Shown one piece after another: positions 1 to 6,651 of a DNA stretch of 54,215 nt. The DNA comes from Bacteroidota bacterium. Its GTDB lineage: Bacteria > Bacteroidota > Bacteroidia > SXHM01. The DNA lies in the NCBI GenBank assembly GCA_947478465.1, contig CANJWH010000016.1:1-54215 (forward strand), written 5' to 3'. The notes under the pieces were generated by a model. It searched no databases, was not told where the DNA came from, and saw only the letters and a program-made list of their open reading frames with translations. Each line of letters starts with the position of its first letter. Position 1 is the stretch's first letter. A program made the translations under genes and the position numbers.

Positions 1-63
1 GCGGGTTTTACGTTTGATCTGGCGAACTAATGCGCTCGCACTTTGATTGTTTTGTGTTTCCAT
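1..63 (-). CDS. IS3-like transposase OrfA, N-terminal fragment cut by the window edge
   Basis: The minus-strand reading frame starts with ATG at 63-61 and runs off the window after about 20 residues. It begins METQNNQ and continues into SALVRQIKRK, which resembles the basic N-terminus of the helix-turn-helix OrfA subunit of IS3-family transposases in Bacteroidota. OrfA binds the terminal repeats and is normally fused to OrfB by programmed frameshifting. Only the first residues are visible, so neither intactness nor OrfB can be judged. The same fragment is present at 54155-54215. Confidence 0.6.
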   Translation of the reverse strand, partial: METQNNQSASALVRQIKRKTR

Positions 64-149
64 TTTGTGAGATTTTTTAAAGTTTGGTTTTCCAAAATCC
101 CACATTAAATTTACACCTAATTTAGTCCACTTTACGCTGACGATTTACA
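1..149 (-). mobile_element. Left partial copy of an IS3-like insertion sequence (5' end, reading leftward)
   Basis: Positions 3-149 are the exact reverse complement of 54069-54215, so the same 147-bp element end sits at both contig ends in inverted orientation. Read on the minus strand from 149, the element begins TGTAAATCGTCAGCG, with the 5'-TG terminus usual in the IS3 family, followed by about 86 bases of leader and then the start of a transposase gene at 63. Identity stops abruptly at 149/150, which fixes the IS boundary. The rest of the element lies outside the window. Family assignment rests on the TG end and on 20 residues of transposase, so it is inference. Confidence 0.75.
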
Positions 150-1058
150 AAACCTGTTTTATTATTGAGTGTCTTGCAAAGTTTTCAGAATCATGTTATT
201 ATTTCTAATCAGATTTATATTACGCCTGAATTGGTTTTTCTCTTTAAATCAAATTGGACTAATCTTGTAAACACTAATCATGTCTGCACTTTTGCTTTGC
301 CTTTTTTTCATTTAAAAGGGGATAAATTTTGGCACCTTATTTCAAATTCGGGATATGAAACAATGCTTGCAATTAAGGGGTCAATCTCTAGTTTTACCGA
401 GTTAAATGGAGCCGTTAATTATGCAACTTTGAATTATGACTTGTTTGAGTTAATGAAGGATGAAAAGAGCAATGCTTTTTTACAACAATTCTTACTCAAT
501 GAATATTTCCCAGAAACAAAAAATAATTTCAGCAAGTCACAGTTCGGTCAAAAACAACTATTTGACGAAATTGAAGGTAAAATTTTAAAAGAAGATGCAG
601 CTGAATACAAAGCAGAAATAAAGAAACTAATTGAGCAGAAAGATGAAGAAGAAATTTTTCTTCGTGGAAGTGTATTCAAAAAAGAGGTGCCAAAAATTTA
701 CAATAACACATGTTGTATTTCTGGGATGAGAATTGATGCAATGTCTAATATTTCAATGATTGACGCTTGCCATATAATTCCTTTCAGTTACAGTCATGAT
801 GATACAATTACTAATGGCATAGCACTTTGCCCAAACCTTCATAGAGCTTTTGACAGAGGTTTGATTTCAATTGACAACAATTATAAAGTACTTGTTTCAA
901 CTATATTTTCAGAAAACAATACCGATTACAGTCTTAAGCAATTTGCAGGAAAGCAAATTTATTTACCAATTCAGCAAAGCTATTTGCCATTAGTTGAAAA
1001 TTTCAATTGGCATCTGGAGAATATTTTTAAAAAAGGTCTTTACAGTAACCTTGATTAA
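150..1058 (+). pseudogene. HNH_2-type endonuclease gene, 5' end removed by the IS insertion
   Basis: The frame encodes a roughly 300-residue protein with a C-terminal HNH nuclease module: numbering from a TTG at 165, His203 in ACHIIPFS, Asn217 in NGIALCP and His226 in LHRAF form the H-N-H metal site. This arrangement matches the HNH_2 family (PF13391), often annotated as putative restriction endonucleases. The reading frame stays open from the IS border at 150 and encodes KPVLLLSVLQSF, which resembles a hydrophobic motif normally found some 20 residues inside intact relatives. A stop at 138-140 lies inside the IS. The natural start has therefore been lost. A shortened product from TTG 165 is possible, but I consider the gene broken. 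No partner methylase or defence gene is visible because the contig ends here. Confidence 0.75.
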
Positions 1059-1145
1059 GTTTCACCAGCTATTCCATATTGCTCAATCACAGTGCTTGTT
1101 TTTACATTCAGTTCTTCCAGTCAGAAAAATATTTTCAAAAATAAA

Positions 1146-1178
1146 TTTGCTTCGTAACAAAAATTAGTCTTACCTTGC
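1146..1178 (+). promoter_or_regulatory. Possible Bacteroidota promoter for metK
   Basis: TTTG at 1146-1149 followed after 21 bases by TACCTTGC at 1171-1178 resembles the phylum's -33 (TTTG) and -7 (TAnnTTTG) elements, although the -7 box is imperfect. Transcription from near 1184 would give a leader of about 165 bases containing the structured motif at 1197-1267. Confidence 0.3.
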
Positions 1179-1196
1179 ACCCCATAATCATCACGA

Positions 1197-1267
1197 TTCT
1201 GTTTAAAAGCAGAAACCAACCGAGCAAAAAAAGCAAACGGTGGTAAAACGATGAGGACCTTCAGGTC
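1197..1267 (+). ncRNA. Structured leader RNA motif, copy A (upstream of metK)
   Basis: Three stems can be drawn by eye. The first pairs TTCTGTTT (1197-1204) with AAGCAGAA (1207-1214), with one G-U pair. The second pairs CCaACCG (1216-1222) with CGGTGG (1238-1243), one A bulged. After T1244 and a five-base linker comes GATG (1250-1253), and then a third stem GACC (1256-1259)/GGTC (1264-1267) with loop TTCA. The same order, with identical spacing between the second stem and GATG, recurs at 5502-5594. The shared bases are CCAACCGA, ACGGTGGT, GATG and GG, whereas loops and the third stem differ. This pattern suggests a cis-acting RNA. It does not match the SAM-I, SAM-II, THF, TPP or cobalamin riboswitch consensus as I know them. 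The motif ends 82 bases before the metK start. Confidence 0.4.
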
Positions 1268-1348
1268 AACAAAAATAAAATCATACCCTGAAAATCCTTA
1301 AAGTAGTTGTGGTGGTTGAGCTAAAAAACTTAACTAAATCCATATACT

Positions 1349-2635
1349 ATGAATTATCTTTTCACCTCCGAGTCAGTATCAGAAGGGCATCCTGATAAAA
1401 TTGCTGACCAGATCTCTGATGCCATCCTTGACAACTATCTAGCTTTTGACCCGCAATCTAAAGTTGCCTGCGAAACCTTTGTCACCACAGGTCAGGTAAT
1501 TATTGGCGGTGAAGTGCATTCTGGGGCAAACCCCGATCATCATACTATTATTCGTAACCTCATTTCTGATATCGGTTATAATAAAGAGGAATACGGTTTC
1601 TCATCAAAGTCATGCGGAATCATTTCTTCCCTTCATGCGCAGAGCCCCCATATTCGCCAGGGCGTGGAGAAAAAAGATCCTAAAAAACAAGGAGCAGGCG
1701 ACCAGGGAATTATGTTTGGTTTTGCAACCAGCGAAACCGAAAATTATATTCCACTTACCTTAGATATTGCGCATCAGCTCGTGCATGAACTTGCACTTAT
1801 TCGTAAAGAAGGAAAGCAGATGACCTACCTCCGACCTGATGCAAAGAGCCAGGTAACTATCACCTATTCGAAAGACCACCAACCTTTGAACATTGATTCG
1901 ATTGTTGTTTCAAACCAGCATGATGAATTTTATAAAGGCGGAAAATCTACAGAAGTAAAAATGCAAAATCAGATACGTGAAGATATTGTTGATATTCTTT
2001 TTCCAAGAATTATTAAAAAACTTCCCCAAAGGTTCAAATCATTTTTTGATAAACAATTCAAGCTACATGTAAACCCAACCGGAACATTTATCATCGGTGG
2101 TCCGCATGGCGATACAGGTTTAACAGGTCGCAAAATAATTGTAGACACATACGGTGGAAGAGGCGCACATGGTGGTGGAGCATTCTCAGGAAAAGATCCC
2201 TCAAAAGTTGACCGTTCTGCAGCTTATGCTGCAAGGTATGTAGCAAAGAATTTAGTTAAGGCAGGTGTTTGCGAACAGGCATTAGTTCAGCTCTCTTATG
2301 CCATTGGTGTTGCAGAACCTTGCGGTGTGTATGTAAATACAAATGGCACAGCAAAAATAAATCTAAGTGATGGTGAAATCTCAAAAAGGGTTCGTGATTT
2401 CTTTGACCTAACGCCTTACGGTATTGAACAGAAACTGAAATTGCGTAATCCGATATATCTTGAAACAGCAGCATACGGGCATGTGGGGCGTGATTACAAA
2501 AAGGGTGTTACAAAAACATTCACTGACATTTCAGGAAACAAAAAAGTCATTAAAGCTGATCTTTTTACATGGGAGCAAATGGATGTTGCAAACGATTTAA
2601 GTAAGCTTTTTAAAACCAATAAAAGATTTAACTAA
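1349..2635 (+). CDS. metK: S-adenosylmethionine synthetase (methionine adenosyltransferase)
   Basis: This cytosolic enzyme makes S-adenosylmethionine from methionine and ATP, supplying methyl groups for methyltransferases such as those encoded at 34200 and 44640. The 428 residues carry all family signatures: the SEGHPDK motif near residues 12-17, the ATP-binding GAGDQG hexapeptide at 115-120 and the phosphate-binding GGGAFSGKD loop at 275-283. It is somewhat longer than the 384-residue E. coli enzyme, as is usual in Bacteroidota. The ATG start directly precedes the conserved MNYLFTSESVSEG opening. The gene follows a long leader with predicted stems (1197-1267), so post-transcriptional control is plausible. 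Its TAA stop abuts the ATG of the next gene without a gap, suggesting co-transcription. Confidence 0.97.
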   Translation: MNYLFTSESVSEGHPDKIADQISDAILDNYLAFDPQSKVACETFVTTGQVIIGGEVHSGANPDHHTIIRNLISDIGYNKEEYGFSSKSCGIISSLHAQSPHIRQGVEKKDPKKQGAGDQGIMFGFATSETENYIPLTLDIAHQLVHELALIRKEGKQMTYLRPDAKSQVTITYSKDHQPLNIDSIVVSNQHDEFYKGGKSTEVKMQNQIREDIVDILFPRIIKKLPQRFKSFFDKQFKLHVNPTGTFIIGGPHGDTGLTGRKIIVDTYGGRGAHGGGAFSGKDPSKVDRSAAYAARYVAKNLVKAGVCEQALVQLSYAIGVAEPCGVYVNTNGTAKINLSDGEISKRVRDFFDLTPYGIEQKLKLRNPIYLETAAYGHVGRDYKKGVTKTFTDISGNKKVIKADLFTWEQMDVANDLSKLFKTNKRFN

Positions 2636-2929
2636 ATGGAAGACTCTAATTTTTATAAAGGGGATAAGGTCTTATGCATAAATGCCTATTTCAAACCCTC
2701 AGAAATTTCCCAAAATATAAATCCAATTTCTTTTCCAAGATTTATGGAAATATATACCATTCGTGATTTCTATGATAAATCAATTTATCTGGAGGAAATT
2801 GTCAACCCTGTTTTTGAATTCGATTTCAATCTGATAATGGAACCCTGCTTTTATAAATGGAGATTTATTAAGCTGCTATCTGCAGAAGCATTAGAGGAAG
2901 AGGTTTGTGTTTTGGAAAAATCGATTTAA
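2636..2929 (+). CDS. Small hypothetical protein, probably SH3-like beta fold
   Basis: This 97-residue protein starts at the base after the metK stop codon, so it is likely translated from the metK transcript by re-initiation. The pattern GDKVLCI, YTIRDF, IYLEEIVNP and EPCFYKWRFIKL resembles short proteins scattered in phage and accessory regions of Bacteroidota that have no known function. The alternating hydrophobic strands and the opening GDKV motif suggest a small beta-barrel, which is inference. There is no signal peptide or membrane segment. A link to methionine metabolism is not evident; it looks more like the first gene of the orphan island. Confidence 0.7.
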   Translation: MEDSNFYKGDKVLCINAYFKPSEISQNINPISFPRFMEIYTIRDFYDKSIYLEEIVNPVFEFDFNLIMEPCFYKWRFIKLLSAEALEEEVCVLEKSI

Positions 2930-2963
2930 GTAAAATTTATAAAACCAAATAAAATTTAAAATT

Positions 2964-3221
2964 ATGAAAGGATACATTTTAATTCAAAGACCCGGTGACA
3001 GAGAAATCATGATTGATTATAGTGATTACTTCAGAAAGTACAGCGATGCAGAACTTATAGAAGATTGTGAGAAACAAAGAAAACTTGGCATAGTCGGAGT
3101 CCATCAGCAGGCTTTGTCCCTGGTTGGTCTCAGGTTTGTAATGAAAGAACGAAACCTTGATTGCCCGATTATAATTGAAGATAATATCCTTGTAAAATTC
3201 AGGGATGATGAGGTTGCATAA
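2964..3221 (+). CDS. Hypothetical 85-residue protein, tandem paralogue of the protein at 3364
   Basis: I do not recognise a characterised family. The core resembles the next plus-strand protein (3364-3648): both have a YSD region, then (S/T)DxELI, a short variable stretch, and L-x-x-LR-x-x-MK-x-R-x-x-D. This points to an old tandem duplication. The protein is soluble, rich in Glu and Lys, and has no signal peptide. A minus-strand frame of similar length over the same bases was rejected because the plus-strand frame has the paralogue and a Bacteroidota-style A-rich leader. The gene lies 34 bases after its neighbour and may belong to the same transcript. Confidence 0.6.
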   Translation: MKGYILIQRPGDREIMIDYSDYFRKYSDAELIEDCEKQRKLGIVGVHQQALSLVGLRFVMKERNLDCPIIIEDNILVKFRDDEVA

Positions 3222-3273
3222 CATGCACTACTTCAAAAATAATTGTTAGAAATATGCTGAGAAAGAAATACTT

Positions 3274-3317
3274 CACACAGCAAATAGAAATAATATCAGG
3301 TAAATAGGAACTGTGTG
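3274..3317 (+). repeat. Inverted repeat in the leader of the 3364 gene
   Basis: CACACAG at 3274-3280 pairs with CTGTGTG at 3311-3317 across a 30-base A-rich loop. It sits in the 142-base gap before the 3364 gene and is followed by GTGG, as in the two leader motifs at 1197 and 5502, but it lacks their GATG linker and first stem. The significance is uncertain. Confidence 0.3.
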
Positions 3318-3363
3318 GTGGCCTAAATAAATTAAATATTCTTAAATCAAAACCCAAAACAAA

Positions 3364-3648
3364 ATGGAAAACACAAATTTTTATTCAGATTTTACAAAAT
3401 CAACAAAAGAATATTTGCAGAAAAAAACTGATGAGGAATTAATAAACAGTTTCAACCGTGAATGCGGTGGAAGTGGATGGACAACTACCCGTTCTATTTA
3501 TTTAGAAGAACTGAGAATCGAAATGAAAAAGAGAAAATGGGATGCAAGTGCTATTACAAACCATACTGGCGGATTTAATCTGTCGTTTGGAAATCAGGTT
3601 TATCTGGAAAATAATAAACTATACCTAATTAACCAAAAAAGAAACTAA
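3364..3648 (+). CDS. Hypothetical 94-residue protein, paralogue of the protein at 2964
   Basis: Residues 15-60 align with the protein at 2964-3221 through KTDEELI, a Gly-rich turn and LEELRIEMKKRKWDAS, where the neighbour has LVGLRFVMKERNLDCP. The C-terminus is different (Asn-rich, ending in QKRN). No known domain, signal peptide or membrane segment was seen. The predicted structure is mainly helical. Its 142-base upstream gap, long for this island, contains an inverted repeat, so it may have its own promoter. The function is unknown; duplicated small genes in accessory islands are sometimes immunity proteins or antitoxins, but nothing here proves that. Confidence 0.6.
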   Translation: MENTNFYSDFTKSTKEYLQKKTDEELINSFNRECGGSGWTTTRSIYLEELRIEMKKRKWDASAITNHTGGFNLSFGNQVYLENNKLYLINQKRN

Positions 3649-3660
3649 AAATAAAGAAAC

Positions 3661-4041
3661 ATGAAATCATTTGTTGACCATATTTTCCGCGAAATAAATA
3701 CAAAAACTAATGTACTGGATGAGAAACTTTACGGAATTGAAGATGAAGAAGAAACTGCATGTCATTATGCTAAGCAAGGTGCCATAATTTCTGAAGAAAG
3801 GTGGAAGGATATTGAAAATAGAAAAGCAAACTATGAGAATCAAAAAATATGTTTAAAGTTCTTGAAAACCAAATTATGGGTTCATCATAATCCCGGTAAT
3901 TCCTATAAGAAAGAAGGTTTTTATTTAGAAATAATTAATAAAGAAGTAATTCAAAAATTATGTGACGAGGAAAATTACCAAGGGTGTGCGTTAATTCGAG
4001 ACTTTATGGATGAAATAATAAATTACCAATTAATCAAATGA
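3661..4041 (+). CDS. Hypothetical 126-residue protein
   Basis: I do not recognise this protein. It is charged and mostly helical by composition, with a run of Glu and Asp near residues 25-35 (GIEDEEETA) and a central Lys-rich region. It has no signal peptide, membrane segment or cysteine cluster. The gene starts 12 bases after the previous one and its stop codon overlaps the next start in an ATGA, so 3661, 4038 and 4268 form a tightly coupled three-gene unit, which suggests their products are made together. Confidence 0.55.
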   Translation: MKSFVDHIFREINTKTNVLDEKLYGIEDEEETACHYAKQGAIISEERWKDIENRKANYENQKICLKFLKTKLWVHHNPGNSYKKEGFYLEIINKEVIQKLCDEENYQGCALIRDFMDEIINYQLIK

Positions 4042-4271
4042 AATCTAAATCATTAAAGGATGCTTGTGATTTTGCCTATGGTAATAATATCAAAACCATC
4101 AAGCAGATTATATGCCCTTCTTGTACTCGGTCATTCTATCATGTAAAAAATGATGAAACTAATCCATGGGAAATGTATGGCTTGTGTTTGCATACAGTTT
4201 GCTTGTGTTGTGGTCATATAAGAAATGGGGGACAGGATATTAGTTTTAATCAAATTGAACACGATTTATGA
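4038..4271 (+). CDS. Small zinc-ribbon protein
   Basis: The 77-residue product contains two cysteine knuckles, ICPSC near residues 29-33 and CLCCGH near 55-60, spaced as in a zinc ribbon that would bind one zinc ion. Such folds mediate nucleic-acid or protein contacts; the actual partner is unknown. The gene overlaps both neighbours by four bases (ATGA at 4038-4041 and at 4268-4271), indicating translational coupling with the 126-residue protein before it and the DUF3293 protein after it. No membrane segment or signal peptide was seen. Confidence 0.65.
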   Translation: MKSKSLKDACDFAYGNNIKTIKQIICPSCTRSFYHVKNDETNPWEMYGLCLHTVCLCCGHIRNGGQDISFNQIEHDL

Positions 4272-4693
4272 ATAAAGCACTATTAAAAGCATACAGGGAA
4301 ACAGACTTCAATGTTTTTAATCCAGCTATCACTATCAAAATTGGAGCGAATAATGACTTGTTGAACAATTTACTTTTAAAACATTGCGTGGAAGAATGGG
4401 CATACATTACTCCATTTAACCCATATTCAAATGTGTTGTCAGAAGAGCAAAATGAGCAGCGCTATAAAGAGCTTAAAAACAAAATAGTGAACTATAAATA
4501 CTTTGAAGGTGAGGGTGTAGGCAAAGATCTATCCTGGAAACCGGAGAAGAGTTTTCTGATTTTGGGAATTACCAAGGAACAAGCAATTGAAATCGGAAAT
4601 TATTATGAACAAAATGCAATTGTTTACGGCATAGTATACCAACTTCCGGAATTGCTTATCTTAAAATCATTGATGACATTTCAGAAAGAATGA
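4268..4693 (+). CDS. DUF3293 family protein
   Basis: The protein matches the pattern of DUF3293 (PF11697): a WAYITPFNPYS block around residues 39-49, an N-x-x-R-x-x-x-L helix after it, a GEGxG stretch near 80, W-x-PE, and the C-terminal EQNAIVYG. The family is widespread in bacteria but has no established function. At 141 residues it has the family's usual length and appears intact. It is the last gene of the overlapping trio starting at 3661. Recognition is from motif memory, not a search. Confidence 0.8.
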   Translation: MNKALLKAYRETDFNVFNPAITIKIGANNDLLNNLLLKHCVEEWAYITPFNPYSNVLSEEQNEQRYKELKNKIVNYKYFEGEGVGKDLSWKPEKSFLILGITKEQAIEIGNYYEQNAIVYGIVYQLPELLILKSLMTFQKE

Positions 4694-4705
4694 ATCGCCA
4701 ATTAA

Positions 4706-4753
4706 ATGAAAATTATATCACGAAAAAAAGCCATTGAATTTGCGCTTGCATAA
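4706..4753 (+). pseudogene. 15-codon remnant resembling the start of a phage-type zinc-finger protein
   Basis: An ATG at 4706 begins MKIISRKKAIEFALA and then meets a stop. This opening recalls small phage and island proteins that start with ISRKxAIxxGL followed by YFTGKPC and a zinc knuckle; the continuation is absent here. It may be a degraded fragment or a chance short frame. Confidence 0.2.
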
Positions 4754-4778
4754 TTGAAACCAATTAATAAGTAATCAA

Positions 4779-5426
4779 ATGAAATATTTATTCTCAAGAT
4801 ACGGAGGACACCTAGTAATTCCTGGTAAAGGAAAAGCAAGTGACGATAAACTTCCGGAAGATCAGTCACTGAAAAATCTTTTTGATAATCACGCATTTAA
4901 AATGAACGGCTTTTCCTATTTGTCAAGTTATGAAATGCTGCCGGAATTTATGGGGGCATATAAATACCTTCCAAAAAATGCAGTCAAAATTGCAGATATG
5001 GAACATGATTTTACTGATGTTTTCTTTCAGGCAGGCACTACCGTAAACTCCTCAATTTATATAGCACCATATCAGTTTTCAAATATATTTTCATGTTTTA
5101 TAAAAACTGATTTGAAACCTCTTGAAGATGACATGGGCAAGCTGGAACAATCCTATGACTGTGTTTTAGTGCTAAGAATTTCCGGGAAATCAAATGAAGA
5201 AATTAAAAATGAAATGGGTGATTTTATTATTAATGTGATGGGCACGTTATTGTATGAAATGGACTTAAAAGATGATAACCGAATTATAAAGCCTTCAAAT
5301 ACTTATCTCGGCAAGAAAATCAACATGAAGAAAATTCACTCCATCTATAAGACATTACCAAAAATGGAAGACAGAAAAATGCTTGCAGATGAATTGGAAA
5401 AAATAACAAAATTCAAATTACCTTAA
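4779..5426 (+). CDS. Hypothetical 215-residue protein
   Basis: No family was recognised. The protein has no signal peptide or membrane segment. Visible features are an N-terminal YGGHLVIPGKGK stretch, a central segment with alternating hydrophobic strands (CVLVLRIS around residue 128), and a basic helical C-terminus rich in Lys and Met. The gene stands apart from its neighbours, with 85 bases before it and 219 bases after it, so it may be monocistronic. Composition is AT-rich like the rest of the island. Confidence 0.6.
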   Translation: MKYLFSRYGGHLVIPGKGKASDDKLPEDQSLKNLFDNHAFKMNGFSYLSSYEMLPEFMGAYKYLPKNAVKIADMEHDFTDVFFQAGTTVNSSIYIAPYQFSNIFSCFIKTDLKPLEDDMGKLEQSYDCVLVLRISGKSNEEIKNEMGDFIINVMGTLLYEMDLKDDNRIIKPSNTYLGKKINMKKIHSIYKTLPKMEDRKMLADELEKITKFKLP

Positions 5427-5501
5427 TTATAGAGCCATTATTAAAAAACAGATTTTAACATTTACGTTCTTTAAAATAAATTTTCATTCATCCAGATTCA
5501 G

Positions 5502-5594
5502 TTTCTGAATACCAGAAATTGAAGCCAACCGAAACGAGAGTTCACGGTGGTCTTATGATGTGGGCAGAGAAGCCAAAAATTTGGCTTCTCTGCC
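5502..5594 (+). ncRNA. Structured leader RNA motif, copy B
   Basis: This is the second instance of the motif found before metK. Stem 1 pairs TTTCTG (5502-5507) with CAGAAA (5513-5518). Stem 2 pairs CCaACCG (5525-5531) with CGGTGG (5545-5550). After T5551 and five linker bases comes GATG (5557-5560), and then a perfect 15-bp third hairpin at 5563-5594. Relative to copy A the stem-2 loop sequence and all of stem 3 have changed while pairing is kept, as expected for a conserved RNA rather than a copied DNA repeat. The motif ends 52 bases before the 5646 gene. Two instances are thin evidence, and the folding was done by eye. Confidence 0.4.
5563..5594 (+). terminator. Perfect 15-bp hairpin, possible attenuator stem
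   Basis: GGCAGAGAAGCCAAA is followed by AA and its exact reverse complement. There is no clean T-run after it (the sequence continues AAAATCTTT), so it is a poor intrinsic terminator by itself. Its 3' arm (TTGGCTTC, 5581-5588) could instead pair with the identical upstream GAAGCCAA at 5521-5528, which would open stem 2. That gives two mutually exclusive folds, as in attenuators. Confidence 0.35.
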
Positions 5595-5645
5595 AAAATC
5601 TTTCCTGATGAGTGAATTAGATAATAAACCTTAATTCATAATATC

Positions 5646-6053
5646 ATGTATTACTCATTTTCCTGGAAAAAAAGAATCAGTAGAATTTTACAAGCTGAAA
5701 TTCTCAGTGATTACAAAATTGAAATCAATATCGATTCTCCTTATCCTGTCGTAATCTCATTCATGGAAAATTATAGCATAATTCATAAAAACAAAACCCT
5801 TTTTGAGATCCTTTTGCAGATCCAACAGAAACTATTGGATGAAATGGAGCGCCAACTTGAAAATAATCCAGAGTGTTCCTATGAATTAATTAAGGAAACA
5901 ACCATTTTCACAGATCTTGATTTGTTAAGGGAAAACTTAGTGAAATTAACACTTTGGTTATATGAAGGTAAAGAATTACCAGACAACATTAAGTTTGAAT
6001 TTTTCATAGGAGATTTTATTGAGAAAAAATTCATGGAACTAAAGGAAGCTTAA
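5646..6053 (+). CDS. Hypothetical 135-residue protein
   Basis: I do not recognise this protein. It begins with a basic, aromatic segment (MYYSFSWKKR) and continues as an acidic, largely helical protein containing LLQIQQKLLDEMERQLE near the middle, suggestive of an amphipathic helix or short coiled coil. It has no signal peptide or membrane span. It is the first gene after leader motif B and is followed after 14 bases by the putative caspase-like gene, so the two are probably co-transcribed under that leader. Confidence 0.6.
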   Translation: MYYSFSWKKRISRILQAEILSDYKIEINIDSPYPVVISFMENYSIIHKNKTLFEILLQIQQKLLDEMERQLENNPECSYELIKETTIFTDLDLLRENLVKLTLWLYEGKELPDNIKFEFFIGDFIEKKFMELKEA

Positions 6054-6067
6054 AAACGAATAAAAAA

Positions 6068-6643
6068 ATGAAAACACTTGTCATTCATCCAAAAGATATT
6101 ACAACGGATTTTCTTTCTCCAATTTACACAGGCAGGGATTGGACCGTAATAAACGACCCGCTTGTAAAAGATACTGAATTGGTTAATCTGTTGCATGCTC
6201 ATGACAGGATTATAATGCTTGGCCATGGAACCATGTGGGGGCTGCTGGCTACCCAACTCTATACAGATGAAGTAGGCTATCGGCATATGATAAACTCTAA
6301 ACATGCTGATATTCTCAGAGAAAAGAGATGTGTCTTCATCTGGTGCAATGCAGATGTATTTGTAAACGAGTATTCTCTTAAGGGATTTAATACAGGAATG
6401 ATTATTTCTGAAGAACAGGAAGCGCAACTTTTTGGTCTTGAAGTGAGCTTTCAGGACATAGAGCAATCTAATCTGGAATTTACAATTGCAATTAAACAAA
6501 GTATTCAAAGCGAAGATCTGCTTGCTGAGGTAAAAGCACTGTACAAAAGCAGAAGAAATGAAGTGATATTATTTAACATGAATAATCTATTTCAAAATGA
6601 TGGATATCTAAAATCTGAAGACAATAAACAACCAACTTTATAA
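6068..6643 (+). CDS. Conserved hypothetical protein with a caspase-like His/Cys pair
   Basis: The 191-residue protein opens with a Rossmann-like strand (MKTLVIHPKD) and then has RIIMLGHGT (His53) followed 40 residues later by CVFIWCNAD (Cys93). Two hydrophobic strands ending in His-Gly and in Cys are the arrangement of the catalytic dyad in caspase-fold peptidases (clan CD, including CHAT proteases). Further motifs KGFNTGMIISEEQEA follow at about 104-118. I recall similar Bacteroidota proteins annotated only as hypothetical. Protease activity is inference; the fold might instead be a non-catalytic relative. It lies 14 bases after the 5646 gene and 8 bases before the 6652 gene, in an apparent operon behind leader motif B. 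Confidence 0.65.
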   Translation: MKTLVIHPKDITTDFLSPIYTGRDWTVINDPLVKDTELVNLLHAHDRIIMLGHGTMWGLLATQLYTDEVGYRHMINSKHADILREKRCVFIWCNADVFVNEYSLKGFNTGMIISEEQEAQLFGLEVSFQDIEQSNLEFTIAIKQSIQSEDLLAEVKALYKSRRNEVILFNMNNLFQNDGYLKSEDNKQPTL

Positions 6644-6651
6644 ATGTATTT

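Noticed and set aside
1197..1267. metK leader as a classical SAM-I, SAM-II or THF riboswitch
   Set aside because: The conserved cores of those classes as I know them are not present; the faint resemblance of the second stem to a THF-type CGGTGA segment is too short to count.
2979..3224. Minus-strand frame of 81 codons opposite the 2964 gene
   Set aside because: The plus-strand frame has a detectable paralogue at 3364 and fits the strand of the island; the minus frame has no recognisable pattern.
3274..3317. Third copy of the leader motif before the 3364 gene
   Set aside because: It has a stem followed by GTGG but no TTCTG/CAGAA stem and no GATG at the right distance.
4702..4896. Minus-strand frame of 64 codons upstream of the 4779 gene
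   Set aside because: It overlaps the start of a longer plus-strand gene and shows no family pattern or promoter.
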